A DNA stretch of 64,000 bases from Halocynthiibacter namhaensis (GCF_000812685.1 NZ_JWIF01000056.1:531920-595919); one strand, 5' to 3'. Shown: positions 18,222-28,202, counted from the stretch's first letter. The notes: generated from the letters alone by a model not told the origin. Made by a program: numbers and translations.

Positions 18222-21200
18222 GGCTTAAGTTGAACGGCTTTAAAAGCTTCGTTGATCCGACCGACTTGGTCATTCAAGAGGGGCTGTCCGGTGTCGTGGG
18301 GCCTAATGGCTGTGGGAAGTCGAACCTGTTGGAAGCTTTGCGTTGGGTGATGGGGGAAAACCGACCATCGGCGATGCGTGGCGGGGGTATGGAAGATGTA
18401 ATCTTTGCTGGCGCATCCACACGCCCGGCCCGCAATTTTGCCGAAGTTGTTTTGCAAATTGATAACTCTGAACGGTTGGCCCCAGCGGGTTTTAATGATG
18501 AAGACACACTTGAGGTCACGCGCCGCATCACGCGCGACGCGGGCAGTGCCTATAAGGCCAACACCAAGGATGTGCGCGCGCGCGATATTCAGATGTTGTT
18601 TGCGGACGCATCGACCGGTTCACATTCGCCCGCATTGGTACGCCAAGGTCAGATCTCTGAGCTGATCAATTCCAAACCCAAGGCCCGACGCCGGATCTTG
18701 GAAGAGGCTGCGGGCATTTCTGGTTTGTATCAACGCCGTCACGAGGCCGAGTTGAAGTTGAAGGGTGCCGAAAACAATCTGACGCGTGTCGATGATGTGA
18801 TTGAACAATTGGCTGCACAGCTTGCGCAATTGGCCCGTCAGGCCCGTCAAGCCGAACGTTATCGCACGATTGGAGCTGATCTGCGGAAGGCGGAAGGAAT
18901 TCTATTGTTCCGCCGCTGGAAAGAGGCAGAAGAAGGGCGCCTTTTGGCGGACAATCAATTGCGTGAAGCAACGGTTTTGGCGTCAAAGGCTGACAGCCAG
19001 GTGCGTGAAAAAACGAAGCAACGCGAACTTGAAGAAGGTAAATTGCCTGCTTTACGTGAAGAAGAGGCCATTGGTGCCGCAGTGCTGCAACGCTTGCAGG
19101 TGCAACGTGATACGCTGACTGATCAGGAAAAAAATGCACGTCAAATGATTGCGCGTCTGGAAAGTCGCATTGAGCAACTGACACGCGATAAGACCCGCGA
19201 GAACGGGTTGAATCATGACGCGCAGGAAACAATCGGACGTTTGGAATGGGAGCAAGAGCAGCTGTCAAAAGCCGCAGATGGTTATGAGGAAAAGCTGTCT
19301 ATTGCCGAAGCCGAAAGCCGGGGTGGTGCGTCGATCTTGCAGGAACGCGAAGATGCCTTGTCTCAGTTAACGGAAGATGTAGCGCGTCTTGCAGCCCGCC
19401 ATCAATCAGCGCATCGCTTGCTGGATGACACACGCAAGATTTTGTTAAAGAACGAAAGTGACGCTGACCGGGCCCGTCAGGAAGTGCTTCGATCTCGGGA
19501 GGCACGCGCACAAGCGCAGGATTGTCTAAACGTTTCCACCGTTGCACGGGATGTCGCGCAAACCAAAGCGGAAGAAACAGACATTGCATTGAATACCGCA
19601 GATTTGGCCCGTGAAGCCGCGCAGGAACTGGAATCAGACGCGCGTGCTGAGCGATCCGAAGCCGAAGGAGAGGCGAACGCCTTGCGGGCCGAGACCGCGG
19701 CTTTGACGCGATTGGTGGAACGCGATACCGGTGAACATGGGCAACTTTTGGACGAAGTGAAAGTGGTTGACGGCTATGAACAAGCCCTAGGTGCTGCTTT
19801 GGCAGATGATCTGAAAGCCCCTGAAGTTGCACCGGATGTGGCCTCGGGGTGGGCAGCGTTGCCTGACTATGAAGACGACCAGGGTCTTCCCGATGGGGCA
19901 ATGCCTTTGGCGTTACATGTTTCGGTTCCGGGCGTTCTGTCTCGCCGTATGGGGCAAGTCGGGCTTGTGCCGCGTGAGGCAGGCCCCAAGTTGCAATCTG
20001 CCTTGAAGCCTGGACAACGTTTGGTCAGTCGTGAAGGGGATCTGTGGCGCTGGGACGGGTTCCGTTTGGCGGCGGGGGATGCGCCTTCTGCGGCCGCGAT
20101 GCGCTTGCAACAGTTGAACCGACTTGCCGAATTGACCCGATCACTGAATGCCGCAACCAAGCGCGCAGCCACAGCCGTGCAAACGCATGAAGACTTAACG
20201 CGTCAACTTGTACAACGCACCGAAGCCGATCGTGCCGCACGTGAAGCGCGCAAATTGGCGGATCGATCTTTGGCAGATGCCACGCGCGCGATGTCCTCAT
20301 CCGAAGCCGAACTGTCCATCGCTGCTGGCAAAATGGAAAGCTTAGGCCTGGCCGTTGAACGTTTTGAGGAAGAGGCGCTGGGCGCACGCAGAACGGTTGA
20401 AGAAGTCGAAGCACAGGTTGCGGGTCTGGAGGATCTGGATGCCGCACGTGCCTCTGTTGACGATATCAAATTGACGGTTGAAGCCGCGCGGATGACGATG
20501 ATGTCTAAGCGGTCTAGCTATGATGAATTGCGCCGAGAAGGCGAGGCGCGTTTAAGGCGTCGCCAGGAAATCACCAAGGAAATTTCGGGATGGCGGTTGC
20601 GATTGCAAACCGCAGAACAGCAGCTATCAGAAATTGACGAACGTCGCTTGCAATCCGAAGCCGAATTGAAGGAAGCTTCAACAGCACCCGCTGAATTGGC
20701 TGCCAAACGAGATGAACTTTCCGATGCCATTGCCGAAGCTGAAGAACGCCGACGTTTGGCGGCTGATAAATTGTCCCAAGGGGAAACGACTTTGCGCGAT
20801 GCCAGTGCAGCAGAGCGCGCAGCAGAACGCACATTATCGGAAGCACGAGAAGTGCGTGCCAGAGGTGAAGCGCGTTCTGAAGCTGCACGCGAGGCCGTTG
20901 CACATGCGGAAGAGCGCATTGATGAAGAACAGGAATGCACCGCGGCAGAATTGCTGGAAACATTGGATATTGATCCAGATAGAATGCCTGTCATGGAGAC
21001 AATTGAGGCTGATGTTGCCCGTTTGAAGCGTCAACGAGAGGCATTGGGTGCTGTCAATTTGCGTGCGGAAGAAGACAGTAAAGAAGTGCGCGAGGAACAC
21101 GTTACGCTGGTGGCGGAAAAGACCGACCTTGAAGATGCGATTAAGGCCCTGCGGTCTGGTATTGCGAGCTTGAACAAAGAAGGGCGCGAACGCCTTTTGA

Positions 21201-21664
21201 AGGCGTTTGATCAAGTGAATTCGAATTTCTCGGTTTTATTCACCCATCTGTTTGGCGGCGGCGAAGCGAAGCTTGTATTGGTGGAAAGCGACGATCCGCT
21301 TGAAGCTGGACTTGAGATCATGTGTCAGCCTCCTGGGAAGAAACTGTCGACCCTTTCGTTGCTGTCGGGGGGCGAACAAACCCTAACCGCTATGGCATTG
21401 ATATTTGCGGTGTTTCTGGTGAACCCCGCGCCCATTTGCGTCTTGGACGAGGTCGACGCACCTTTGGATGACGCCAATGTGACGCGCTTTTGTGATCTCT
21501 TGGATGAGATGTGTCGACGCACGAAGACACGTTTTCTGATCATCACTCACCACGCGGTCACCATGGCCCGGATGGATCGCTTATTTGGGGTGACCATGGC
21601 GGAACAAGGGGTCAGCCAACTGGTTTCTGTTGATCTAAAAAAGGCGACGACACTGGTGGCTTAG
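18209..21664 (+). CDS. smc: Chromosome segregation protein SMC
   Basis: Condensin ATPase that organises and separates newly replicated chromosomes. N-terminal Walker A GPNGCGKSN; two long coiled-coil arms rich in Glu/Ala/Arg flank a hinge near residues 500-620; C-terminal ABC signature LSLLSGGEQTLTAMAL and Walker B ICVLDEVDAPLDDAN. 1151 aa is complete. The start is TTG at 18209: the following MQFSRLKLNGFKSF is the conserved N-terminus, so no upstream ATG fits. scpA/scpB are not nearby. Confidence 0.97.
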   Translation: MQFSRLKLNGFKSFVDPTDLVIQEGLSGVVGPNGCGKSNLLEALRWVMGENRPSAMRGGGMEDVIFAGASTRPARNFAEVVLQIDNSERLAPAGFNDEDTLEVTRRITRDAGSAYKANTKDVRARDIQMLFADASTGSHSPALVRQGQISELINSKPKARRRILEEAAGISGLYQRRHEAELKLKGAENNLTRVDDVIEQLAAQLAQLARQARQAERYRTIGADLRKAEGILLFRRWKEAEEGRLLADNQLREATVLASKADSQVREKTKQRELEEGKLPALREEEAIGAAVLQRLQVQRDTLTDQEKNARQMIARLESRIEQLTRDKTRENGLNHDAQETIGRLEWEQEQLSKAADGYEEKLSIAEAESRGGASILQEREDALSQLTEDVARLAARHQSAHRLLDDTRKILLKNESDADRARQEVLRSREARAQAQDCLNVSTVARDVAQTKAEETDIALNTADLAREAAQELESDARAERSEAEGEANALRAETAALTRLVERDTGEHGQLLDEVKVVDGYEQALGAALADDLKAPEVAPDVASGWAALPDYEDDQGLPDGAMPLALHVSVPGVLSRRMGQVGLVPREAGPKLQSALKPGQRLVSREGDLWRWDGFRLAAGDAPSAAAMRLQQLNRLAELTRSLNAATKRAATAVQTHEDLTRQLVQRTEADRAAREARKLADRSLADATRAMSSSEAELSIAAGKMESLGLAVERFEEEALGARRTVEEVEAQVAGLEDLDAARASVDDIKLTVEAARMTMMSKRSSYDELRREGEARLRRRQEITKEISGWRLRLQTAEQQLSEIDERRLQSEAELKEASTAPAELAAKRDELSDAIAEAEERRRLAADKLSQGETTLRDASAAERAAERTLSEAREVRARGEARSEAAREAVAHAEERIDEEQECTAAELLETLDIDPDRMPVMETIEADVARLKRQREALGAVNLRAEEDSKEVREEHVTLVAEKTDLEDAIKALRSGIASLNKEGRERLLKAFDQVNSNFSVLFTHLFGGGEAKLVLVESDDPLEAGLEIMCQPPGKKLSTLSLLSGGEQTLTAMALIFAVFLVNPAPICVLDEVDAPLDDANVTRFCDLLDEMCRRTKTRFLIITHHAVTMARMDRLFGVTMAEQGVSQLVSVDLKKATTLVA

Positions 21665-21753
21665 CGCTTCACTTGAATGTGACTGGCCGATTGCATGCTT
21701 TGAGCGCTGCGATCTGATGGTGCAAAATGGTGGTCGTTTGGTTCTTATAACGC

Positions 21754-21781
21754 AAAAGGGCGAACGTTTTCCAGTTCGCCC
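21754..21781 (-). terminator. Intrinsic terminator between smc and MltB-like gene
   Basis: GGGCGAAC pairs with GTTCGCCC around GTTTTCCA; read on the minus strand the stem is followed by TTTT. Serves the minus-strand transglycosylase gene and may also block smc read-through. Confidence 0.75.
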
Positions 21782-21803
21782 CCCTTCTTGATTTCATCGA
21801 AAC

Positions 21804-22994
21804 TTACAGACGGTTTAACAGATCCACAGTCGGCCAAGCGTCTGCTGGTAAGCCAAGGCGGATCTGTTCCGCTTGGACGGCCGCGCGGGTCTTGGCACCC
21901 AAAATACCGTCGACACCGCCCACATCATGGCCTCGGTTTTGCAACGCGCGTTGTAGGTTTTCCATCTGATTTCCTGATAGGGCGCGTGTTGGATTGCCTG
22001 CATTGTAACGGGTGGCACCTTCCAGGCGGTTGGCGAAATAGGCCGCGGTGGTCACGTAAACAAAGCTTTTGTTCCACTCAAAATAAACGTGAAAATTTGG
22101 GTAGGCGAGGAAGGCAGGGCCGTTGCGTCCCATGGGTAGCAAAACAGAGGCTTGCAAGTTAGTCGCGCCCAGATTGCCTTCGCGGGGCTGTACCCCCATG
22201 CGCGCCCAATCGCGCACGGAAAATGTGTGGTTCAGGCCAGTTTTGGCCCAATCCAAATCGGATGGAACTATGATTTCTTGCAACCATGGTTCGCCCGCGC
22301 GCCAGCCAAGGCTGCGCAGCATGTTTGCGCCGGACAGCAAGGCATCCGGGGCAGATGTTTTCAGGCTGACTTGGCCGTCGCCGTCACCATCAATACCATT
22401 GCGAATGATGTCTTCAGGCAGCATCTGAACCATGCCGATTTCACCGGCCCAGGCACCCTTGGTGCGTTGTGGATCAAAATTTCCGGTTTCATAAAGTTCA
22501 AGTGCTGCGAAAACCTGAGGGCGGAACAATTCAGGGCGGCGGCAATCATGAGCCAAAGTCACCAAAGAATTTAATGTGTTGAAGTCACCTTGGACTGCGC
22601 CGAAATCGGTTTCAAACGCCCAGAAAGCAAGAAGAACGCCACGCGATACGCCGTATTCGCGTTCCATCCGGTCGAAGACTGCATCATAACGCTGGGCGTT
22701 GCGGCGGCCGTTGTCGATGCGCCCTTGCGAAATCAGCCGTTGAGAAAAATCTAGGAAGTCTTTTTGAAAGACCCCTTGTGAGCGGTCAGCGCGTAGTGTG
22801 GCCGGATCTTGGCGGACGTTGGCAAAAAAACGATCAACGGTGACTCGATCGTGACCGCTGTTACGCGCTTCGCGTTTGAGACCGCTGACAAAATTATTAA
22901 ACCCACCGCCGCAGCTTTGTGCCAAAACAGGCTGAACAAAGGCGGTGGAAATTAGCAGGGCGGCGCCTGCAAAAAAAGAAGAAACTCGCATCAT
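21804..22994 (-). CDS. MltB-like lytic murein transglycosylase with peptidoglycan-binding domain
   Basis: Cleaves peptidoglycan glycan strands in the periplasm. Signal peptide ends VLAQ; the SLT_2 domain carries GVLLAFWAFETDFGAVQGDF (catalytic Glu in AFETDFG) and GEIGMVQMLPEDI; the C-terminus is a PG_binding_1 repeat (LQRALQNRGHDVGGVDGILGAKTRAAV). 396 aa. The mature N-terminus starts with a Cys-containing QSCGGGFNNF but no classical lipobox, so a soluble rather than lipidated form is likely. A possible tandem control of cell-wall turnover with the nearby slt is only inference. Confidence 0.9.
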   Translation of the reverse strand: MMRVSSFFAGAALLISTAFVQPVLAQSCGGGFNNFVSGLKREARNSGHDRVTVDRFFANVRQDPATLRADRSQGVFQKDFLDFSQRLISQGRIDNGRRNAQRYDAVFDRMEREYGVSRGVLLAFWAFETDFGAVQGDFNTLNSLVTLAHDCRRPELFRPQVFAALELYETGNFDPQRTKGAWAGEIGMVQMLPEDIIRNGIDGDGDGQVSLKTSAPDALLSGANMLRSLGWRAGEPWLQEIIVPSDLDWAKTGLNHTFSVRDWARMGVQPREGNLGATNLQASVLLPMGRNGPAFLAYPNFHVYFEWNKSFVYVTTAAYFANRLEGATRYNAGNPTRALSGNQMENLQRALQNRGHDVGGVDGILGAKTRAAVQAEQIRLGLPADAWPTVDLLNRL

Positions 22995-23071
22995 GTGCTC
23001 CTGAATATTTTGGCCAAGATAGATCGCGCGCTGCCTTGTGGCAACGCGTGCGCAGGATCAGATGGGATTGC

Positions 23072-23998
23072 CTAGCAAATTGCGCGGATCATCGCCACAA
23101 CCAGCGCGCCGGCAAGGACGATTGCCCAGCTTTTCCACAAGACAAGGCAGGCCGCTTCGATGTCTGCCTCATTCGCGTTTTGTCGGCCTTGTTCATTCAC
23201 CCAAGGGAAGTCACGCATCTCGCCCTCATAAGACCGTGGGCCTGCCAATGCGACACCAAGTGCACGGGCCATTGCGGCTTCCGGCCAGCCTGCATTGGGG
23301 GATCGGTGTTTTATAGCATCTGTACGAATGTCGGTGAATTTCGCGGTGACACGTGCGGCCAATAGGATGATCAGTGCAGTCAAACGCGCAGGGATCCAGT
23401 TCAAAACATCATCGAGACGTGCACAGGCCCAACCAAAACTGTTGTGGCGTGGGGTGCGATAGCCGATCATGGAATCCGCCGTATTGACGATCTTATAGAT
23501 CAAAAGCCCAGGCAGACCTGCAACGACAAACCAGAAAAGCGGCGCGACCAAGCCGTCCGAAAAGTTTTCAGCGGCGCTTTCAATTGCGCTGCGTGCAACA
23601 CCTTCACGGGACATGCCATTTGTATCACGCCCGACGATGCGCCCGACCATGATGCGCGCGTCTGCGGTGGACATGCGTAAAGCATCAGCGACCGCCTGGA
23701 CATGTTGAATAAGGCTGCGCTGCGCCAAAAGAAACGCGCCGACAAAAACCGAAATATACCAACCGAGAGGGAGGCTGCATATGATCAGCGCAAGGGCGAA
23801 CATGCTTGCGACCAGACCTAGACAGACGAGAATGCCATTCACCTTGCGTGTTGCCTCATCGTCATCGTCGTCATTGAACCGTTGGTCTGCCCAATCGATC
23901 AGCTTTCCCATCATCACGGCGGGATGCGGAATTTTGGACCAAAGGGATTTTGGATCACCGATGAGGGCATCGAGTAGCAAAGCAAAGACAGGTATCAT
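23072..23998 (-). CDS. cobD: Adenosylcobinamide-phosphate synthase CobD/CbiB
   Basis: Membrane enzyme attaching the aminopropanol arm to adenosylcobyric acid in B12 synthesis. Family signatures: LLLDALIGDPKSLWSKIPHPAVMMG at the N-terminus, TNGMSREGVARSAIESAAENFSDG, and NTADSMIGYRTPRHNSFGWACARLDDVLNWIPAR. ATG 23998 gives 308 aa, the usual length; the open extension to 24109 is unlike the family. An Asp run (NDDDDDE) follows the first domain. cobC, the frequent neighbour, is absent. Confidence 0.93.
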   Translation of the reverse strand: MIPVFALLLDALIGDPKSLWSKIPHPAVMMGKLIDWADQRFNDDDDDEATRKVNGILVCLGLVASMFALALIICSLPLGWYISVFVGAFLLAQRSLIQHVQAVADALRMSTADARIMVGRIVGRDTNGMSREGVARSAIESAAENFSDGLVAPLFWFVVAGLPGLLIYKIVNTADSMIGYRTPRHNSFGWACARLDDVLNWIPARLTALIILLAARVTAKFTDIRTDAIKHRSPNAGWPEAAMARALGVALAGPRSYEGEMRDFPWVNEQGRQNANEADIEAACLVLWKSWAIVLAGALVVAMIRAIC

Positions 23999-24494
23999 AC
24001 GGGTGGTTCCATCATATTGAATTTGGGCGATCAGGTGGAAGGTTATGTCGATCCTGTTTCGCAACGCATTTCTAAGGCGGTCTGCAATAAAACGAAACCG
24101 CATAATCATTTGATGACCTTGGCTGCGGTTTTGTGCCGATTAGATGATTCGCTTCGAAATTTTATATTGCGCCACGCGGATTGTCAGATGTGACAAATTG
24201 AATCAGCCTGTCCCAGTATCGAGGCGAATGTCTCAGCAACAAAACATAGCATGTTGTGAATTTGGAGGCGGGATTCGCAGATTTGCATATAAATACCGTT
24301 TCAAATTGCAAACCAGGCGAAAATGAGCTGACAAGATTTCTTTTCCCCTACCCAAAAAATGAAAAATCACCAAAAATAAGAGGCGAGGAAAAACGGATGG
24401 GTTTTTGAAGCGCTTTTGAACTTTTGTCTAGGTAGAAAAGCTGTCCTTGAACAGTTAACACCTAGCGATTGCAAAGCTTAACTTGGAGAAAAAT
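23999..24494. other. 496-bp non-coding region upstream of cobD and the receiver gene
   Basis: AT-rich and divergent, so it should hold two promoters. I looked for a cobalamin riboswitch upstream of cobD and did not see a convincing B12-box core. Short frames here have no supporting signal. Confidence 0.4.
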
Positions 24495-24857
24495 GTGCGC
24501 GTTTTGATCGTTGAATCATCAAAAGAGCTTGGTCAAATATGGCAAAGATATCTTGAACGTGCGGATTGCGAAGTTACCTTGGTTCACGATCAAGAAAGCG
24601 CAACTGATATCTTAACCACAGCAAACTTCGCCGTCATCATTTTAGATTTGGCGCTTGAGGGCGGCAGCGCGTTGGCTGTGGCGGATTATGCAAGTTTTCG
24701 TCTGCCTGATGCACAGGTGGTTTTCGTCACCAACACATCATTTTTCTCAGACGGATCGATCTTCCAACATATCCCAAATGTGCGGGCTGTGGTGCAGCGT
24801 GAAACCCCTCCGTCTGATTTGACCGAGATGGTCCGTTATTACGCCAACGACAGCTGA
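24495..24857 (+). CDS. Single-domain receiver (pseudo-receiver) protein
   Basis: CheY-like fold: VRVLIVESSKELGQIW start, phospho-acceptor Asp at about residue 51 in VIILDLAL, and a Thr in VVFVTNTS. The usual acidic pair after strand 1 is replaced by ES, and the conserved Lys after strand 5 appears as Arg (VVQRETP), so metal-dependent phosphorylation may be impaired. GTG 24495 has GGAG six nt upstream and is preferred over TTG 24483. 120 aa, no output domain, no adjacent kinase. Convergent with the GST gene by a 19-nt overlap. Confidence 0.75.
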   Translation: MRVLIVESSKELGQIWQRYLERADCEVTLVHDQESATDILTTANFAVIILDLALEGGSALAVADYASFRLPDAQVVFVTNTSFFSDGSIFQHIPNVRAVVQRETPPSDLTEMVRYYANDS

Positions 24858-25828
24858 TCTCGCGTGTGGGGTGCAAGGAAATCTTGATCCGGGTTAATTG
24901 GAATGATCCTAGTTGGGTTAATCGTGTCGTGGCTGTAATGGTAATGACGCACGATATGGTCCATTGCGACGGTATCGGCGACGCCCGGAATTTGATATAA
25001 CTCTCGGGTGAATGCCCAAAGATTTGGATAATCGATGAGGCGTTTTTTGTTACATTTGAAGTGCAAATGATAAACTGGGTCAAAGCGCACTAAAGTTGTA
25101 AACAGTCGCCAGTCGGCCTCGGTTTGAATTTGCCCAAGAAGGTATCGATGGTCGGATAGATGCTCTTCTAGCCAATCCAGCGCGTCGAACAACGTCATGA
25201 CAGCATCATCATACGCGGTTTGGGTGGTCGCAAATCCTGCACGATAAACACCATTGTTGATTTGCGCATAAATTCGGTCGTTGAATGCTTCGATTTGATC
25301 ACGCTTGCCGAGAGGCCAAAAATCTAAGCTGTTGTCTGTGATGTGATCAAACGCGCTGTTGAACATACGAATGATCTCTGAGCTTTCGTTGGACACGATT
25401 GTGTTGGTTTCTTTGTCCCACAACACAGGCACTGTGACACGGGTTGTGACGTTGGGCGTGTCGGCTAGGTATACCTCGCGCATGAAGTCATGCCCTTGCA
25501 AAATATCGCCCGTGGCCCCTGGAAAATTGTTTTGAAAGGTCCAACCGTCGCCCAGCATATCAGGGTGAACGACAGAAATGTCGATATGATCTTGCAGACC
25601 TTTGAGCGTGCGAAAGATCAATGCGCGGTGGGCCCATGGGCAGGCATAAGAGACATACAGATGGTATCGCCCACTTTGCGCTTTATAACCACCACGCCCA
25701 CTTGGTCCGGGGCGTCCGTCTTTGGTGACCCAATTGCGAAATCCTGCGTCTTGGCGTTTGAAGCTGCCCTGATTTGATTTTGTATCATACCAGCTGTCTT
25801 GCCATTTTCCGTTGACCAAAAGTCCCAT
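24839..25828 (-). CDS. Glutathionyl-hydroquinone reductase-like glutathione S-transferase
   Basis: Xi-class GST that reduces glutathionyl-hydroquinones with glutathione. Catalytic Cys in the YACPWAHR motif; DKETNTIVSNESSEIIRMFNSAF and the C-terminal helical domain with DWRLFTTLVRFDPVYHLHFKCN are characteristic of the YqjG/PcpF group. 329 aa is right for the class (larger than ordinary GSTs). Cytoplasmic; endogenous substrate not known. Confidence 0.92.
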   Translation of the reverse strand: MGLLVNGKWQDSWYDTKSNQGSFKRQDAGFRNWVTKDGRPGPSGRGGYKAQSGRYHLYVSYACPWAHRALIFRTLKGLQDHIDISVVHPDMLGDGWTFQNNFPGATGDILQGHDFMREVYLADTPNVTTRVTVPVLWDKETNTIVSNESSEIIRMFNSAFDHITDNSLDFWPLGKRDQIEAFNDRIYAQINNGVYRAGFATTQTAYDDAVMTLFDALDWLEEHLSDHRYLLGQIQTEADWRLFTTLVRFDPVYHLHFKCNKKRLIDYPNLWAFTRELYQIPGVADTVAMDHIVRHYHYSHDTINPTRIIPINPDQDFLAPHTRDQLSLA

Positions 25829-26031
25829 TTCGCGTTCCTAAATCCAATTTACAGCCCATAATTTATGCGGATTCTGGCGGTAGGCCATTGTCTATTGGCG
25901 CGCAGAAACTGTGCATCCTTGAGAAGTCTGTGAAGACTGAATCCCTGCGAATTCCGGAAACTGCCAAAAAGGTTAACTTGACCTTCACCTTGTCTAGGGC
26001 ATGATAAAGGCGGGTGATGAAGAGGTTCAAA

Positions 26032-26382
26032 ATGTCTACGTATATTTCAGATGAAGTTCAGGCTGGCTTGGATCAAGCACGTCTGAAGGCCGAGAAACGC
26101 AACAGTCGCTTGCGTGTACAGGTGGATGAGAAATTCTATCCAGTGCTAAAATTATGGGATACTGGGTTTTCCCTAGATGCCGCGGACGCGCCGAATTTAC
26201 GTGGTTTGGTTGATTTATATGATGGCGGACGTCACCTGTATCAGTGTTTGATCGTTGCTTCAGAAGCGGAATTCGGTCGCATGAAATACGATTTCAAACG
26301 CAACACGGCTGTGCTGGACAAAGCACCATTGGATTTTGTGCGTGATGAAAACGCCCCAATCGCATTGCTTGGTTCGTCCTAA
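26032..26382 (+). CDS. Conserved hypothetical protein
   Basis: I do not recognise a named family. ATG 26032 is preceded by GAGG and begins STYISDEVQAGLDQARLKA, a helical stretch, followed by a beta-rich domain RLRVQVDEKFYPVLKLWDTGF with LVDLYDGGRHLYQCLIVAS and a C-terminal FDFVRDE-like end. The alternating strands and RxxR-like RNSRLRV near the junction are reminiscent of PilZ domains, but the diagnostic D/NxSxxG is not evident, so this is only a structural guess. 116 aa. Convergent, overlapping the L,D-transpeptidase stop by 4 nt. Confidence 0.7.
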   Translation: MSTYISDEVQAGLDQARLKAEKRNSRLRVQVDEKFYPVLKLWDTGFSLDAADAPNLRGLVDLYDGGRHLYQCLIVASEAEFGRMKYDFKRNTAVLDKAPLDFVRDENAPIALLGSS

Positions 26383-26939
26383 GGCCGGATCTCGACCGTG
26401 GTGCCTACTGGGGTGACGCGCCACAGTTCTTCGATGGCGTCGTTGGAAATGGCGATGCAACCTGCTGTCCAATCCCAAAGAATCGTGGCCATGCCGAATC
26501 TATCATTCGGTTGGCCGTGAATGAAAATATCCCCGCCTGGCGAAACACCGGCTTGCGCGGCCTGCGCCCGGTCGCTTGCTTGGGGGTAATCAATGCCCAG
26601 CGATAGATGAAACGCGCTTTTTGGGTTGCGTCGATTGACGGTGAAAATGCCTTCCGGTGTCTTTCCATCCCCTTCTTGGAACTTATCACCAACGGGTTCA
26701 AAACCTAAAAACATATCATAACTGCGTAAAGCCTCGCCCGCACGAAACACGGTCATGCGACGTGCCGATTTTTCGATCAAGATATGGTCAATTTGCCCAG
26801 TTAAAGGGGCAAGAGGCGCGACAACTGGCGGTGTTGTGGCGGGCGTCGGGGCAAAATGGATTTGCCAATAAACAGCCCCGGCGATTATCGCGATGATTGC
26901 AATAATCGCCAAGAATAGGTTTTTCAGAAAACGCTTCAC
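26379..26939 (-). CDS. L,D-transpeptidase (YkuD family)
   Basis: Periplasmic peptidoglycan cross-linking or lipoprotein-attaching enzyme using a Cys nucleophile. A membrane anchor (LFLAIIAIIAIIAGAVYW) leads into a single YkuD domain; the catalytic signature HGQPNDRFG and TAGCIAISN, with Cys at about residue 161, is intact. 186 aa. Its start overlaps the MalY-like stop by 4 nt; the pair is probably co-transcribed. Confidence 0.9.
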   Translation of the reverse strand: MKRFLKNLFLAIIAIIAIIAGAVYWQIHFAPTPATTPPVVAPLAPLTGQIDHILIEKSARRMTVFRAGEALRSYDMFLGFEPVGDKFQEGDGKTPEGIFTVNRRNPKSAFHLSLGIDYPQASDRAQAAQAGVSPGGDIFIHGQPNDRFGMATILWDWTAGCIAISNDAIEELWRVTPVGTTVEIRP

Positions 26940-28108
26940 TGAAGATCTTCAAATGCTTTCTGCAGTCGCTTCACGGCTTCGACGATATTGGCGCGTGGGG
27001 TTGCGAAATTGAAGCGCAAATACTGTTCACCACCTTTGCCAAATGTGATGCCATGGTTCGCGGCAATCTTTGCATCCTCTTGAACACGTTTGATAAACTC
27101 GTCGCTGCTCATGCCGGTACCAGAGAAATCCGCCCAGCTTAGATAGGTCGCTTCCATGTGCATGGATTTAACGCCGGGGATGGCATTGAGACCTTCATCC
27201 AGAATGCGGCGATTTTCATTGAGATAGGCAACAAGCGCGTCAAGCCAAGCAGCGCCAGCTTCGGAATATGCCGCCTCGGCCATGTAGATGCCGAAAGAAT
27301 TCGCGGAAATGCCCATTGCATTCATGCGTTTTTGAAAACGTGCGCGCAGGTCTAGATCATGGATAATGACGTTGCCAGAATGGCTGCCTGCAATGTTGAA
27401 GGTTTTTGTCGTCGCGGTCATCATAACAAGGCGTTCCGCGACGGTTTCATCGACATTCGCCATTGGAATATGGGTGGCCCCCGGAAACACCAGATCGTGG
27501 TGGATTTCGTCAGAAACCAAGATCAGATCGTGACGCTTTGCGAAGTCAATGACGCCTTGCAATTCTTCCCGTGACCAAACACGCCCGCCCGGATTATGCG
27601 GCGAACAGAACACCAACATGGTTTCATTGCCTGTCATTTGTGCGTCATAAGCGGCGAAATCCATTTTATATTTGCCATCTTCGACAACCAATGGGCATTC
27701 AACAACTTGGCGGTCAGACGCCTCGATCACGCGGGCAAAAGCGTGATACACGGGGGTGAATAGAACCACGCCATCGCCTGGCTTGGTGAAGCTATCGACA
27801 CACATGGATGTTCCGTTGACAAGGCCATGGGTCGTGAAGATCGCGGCTGGATCGACCGTCCAGTTGTGACGGGTCTTCATCCACCAACATATTGAATCTT
27901 TATAGGATTTCTCGTCGGCATAATAGCCGTAGACGCCCTGATCCTTCATGGTTTCCAGCGCATCCTGGACAGATTGTGGCGGGCGAAAATCCATGTCTGC
28001 CACCCACATCGCGATGCCTTCATCGCGCGGCACGCCATAGACGGGTTCCATTGCATCCCATTTGGCGGAATGTGTGTTGCGGCGGTCGATGATCTCGTCG
28101 AAATTCAT
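26936..28108 (-). CDS. MalY/PatB-type PLP cystathionine beta-lyase/aminotransferase
   Basis: Fold-type I PLP enzyme with C-S lyase activity. Begins MNFDEIIDRRNTHSAKWD, the MalY signature; MWVADMDFRPPQ, CSPHNPGGRVW and the PLP Lys in TATTKTFNIAGSHSGN are all present. ATG 28108 with AAGGAA upstream gives 390 aa; the frame extends to 28186 without support. Divergent from the deformylase cluster, about 95 bp apart. Confidence 0.9.
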   Translation of the reverse strand: MNFDEIIDRRNTHSAKWDAMEPVYGVPRDEGIAMWVADMDFRPPQSVQDALETMKDQGVYGYYADEKSYKDSICWWMKTRHNWTVDPAAIFTTHGLVNGTSMCVDSFTKPGDGVVLFTPVYHAFARVIEASDRQVVECPLVVEDGKYKMDFAAYDAQMTGNETMLVFCSPHNPGGRVWSREELQGVIDFAKRHDLILVSDEIHHDLVFPGATHIPMANVDETVAERLVMMTATTKTFNIAGSHSGNVIIHDLDLRARFQKRMNAMGISANSFGIYMAEAAYSEAGAAWLDALVAYLNENRRILDEGLNAIPGVKSMHMEATYLSWADFSGTGMSSDEFIKRVQEDAKIAANHGITFGKGGEQYLRFNFATPRANIVEAVKRLQKAFEDLQ

Positions 28109-28202
28109 GGTGGTTTCCTTTTTGTTGGAAGGCAAGGTACAGGCTTTATTCACAGGTGCAAGAGGCGTTGCAACGCGGGCGCGCATGTCTTAAATCAGGC
28201 CC

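Noticed and set aside
24144..24326. 60-codon frame upstream of the receiver gene
   Set aside because: Overlaps the promoter region, Arg/Cys-rich, no ribosome site.
23999..24494. Cobalamin riboswitch upstream of cobD
   Set aside because: No recognisable B12-box core; the gap stays unexplained.
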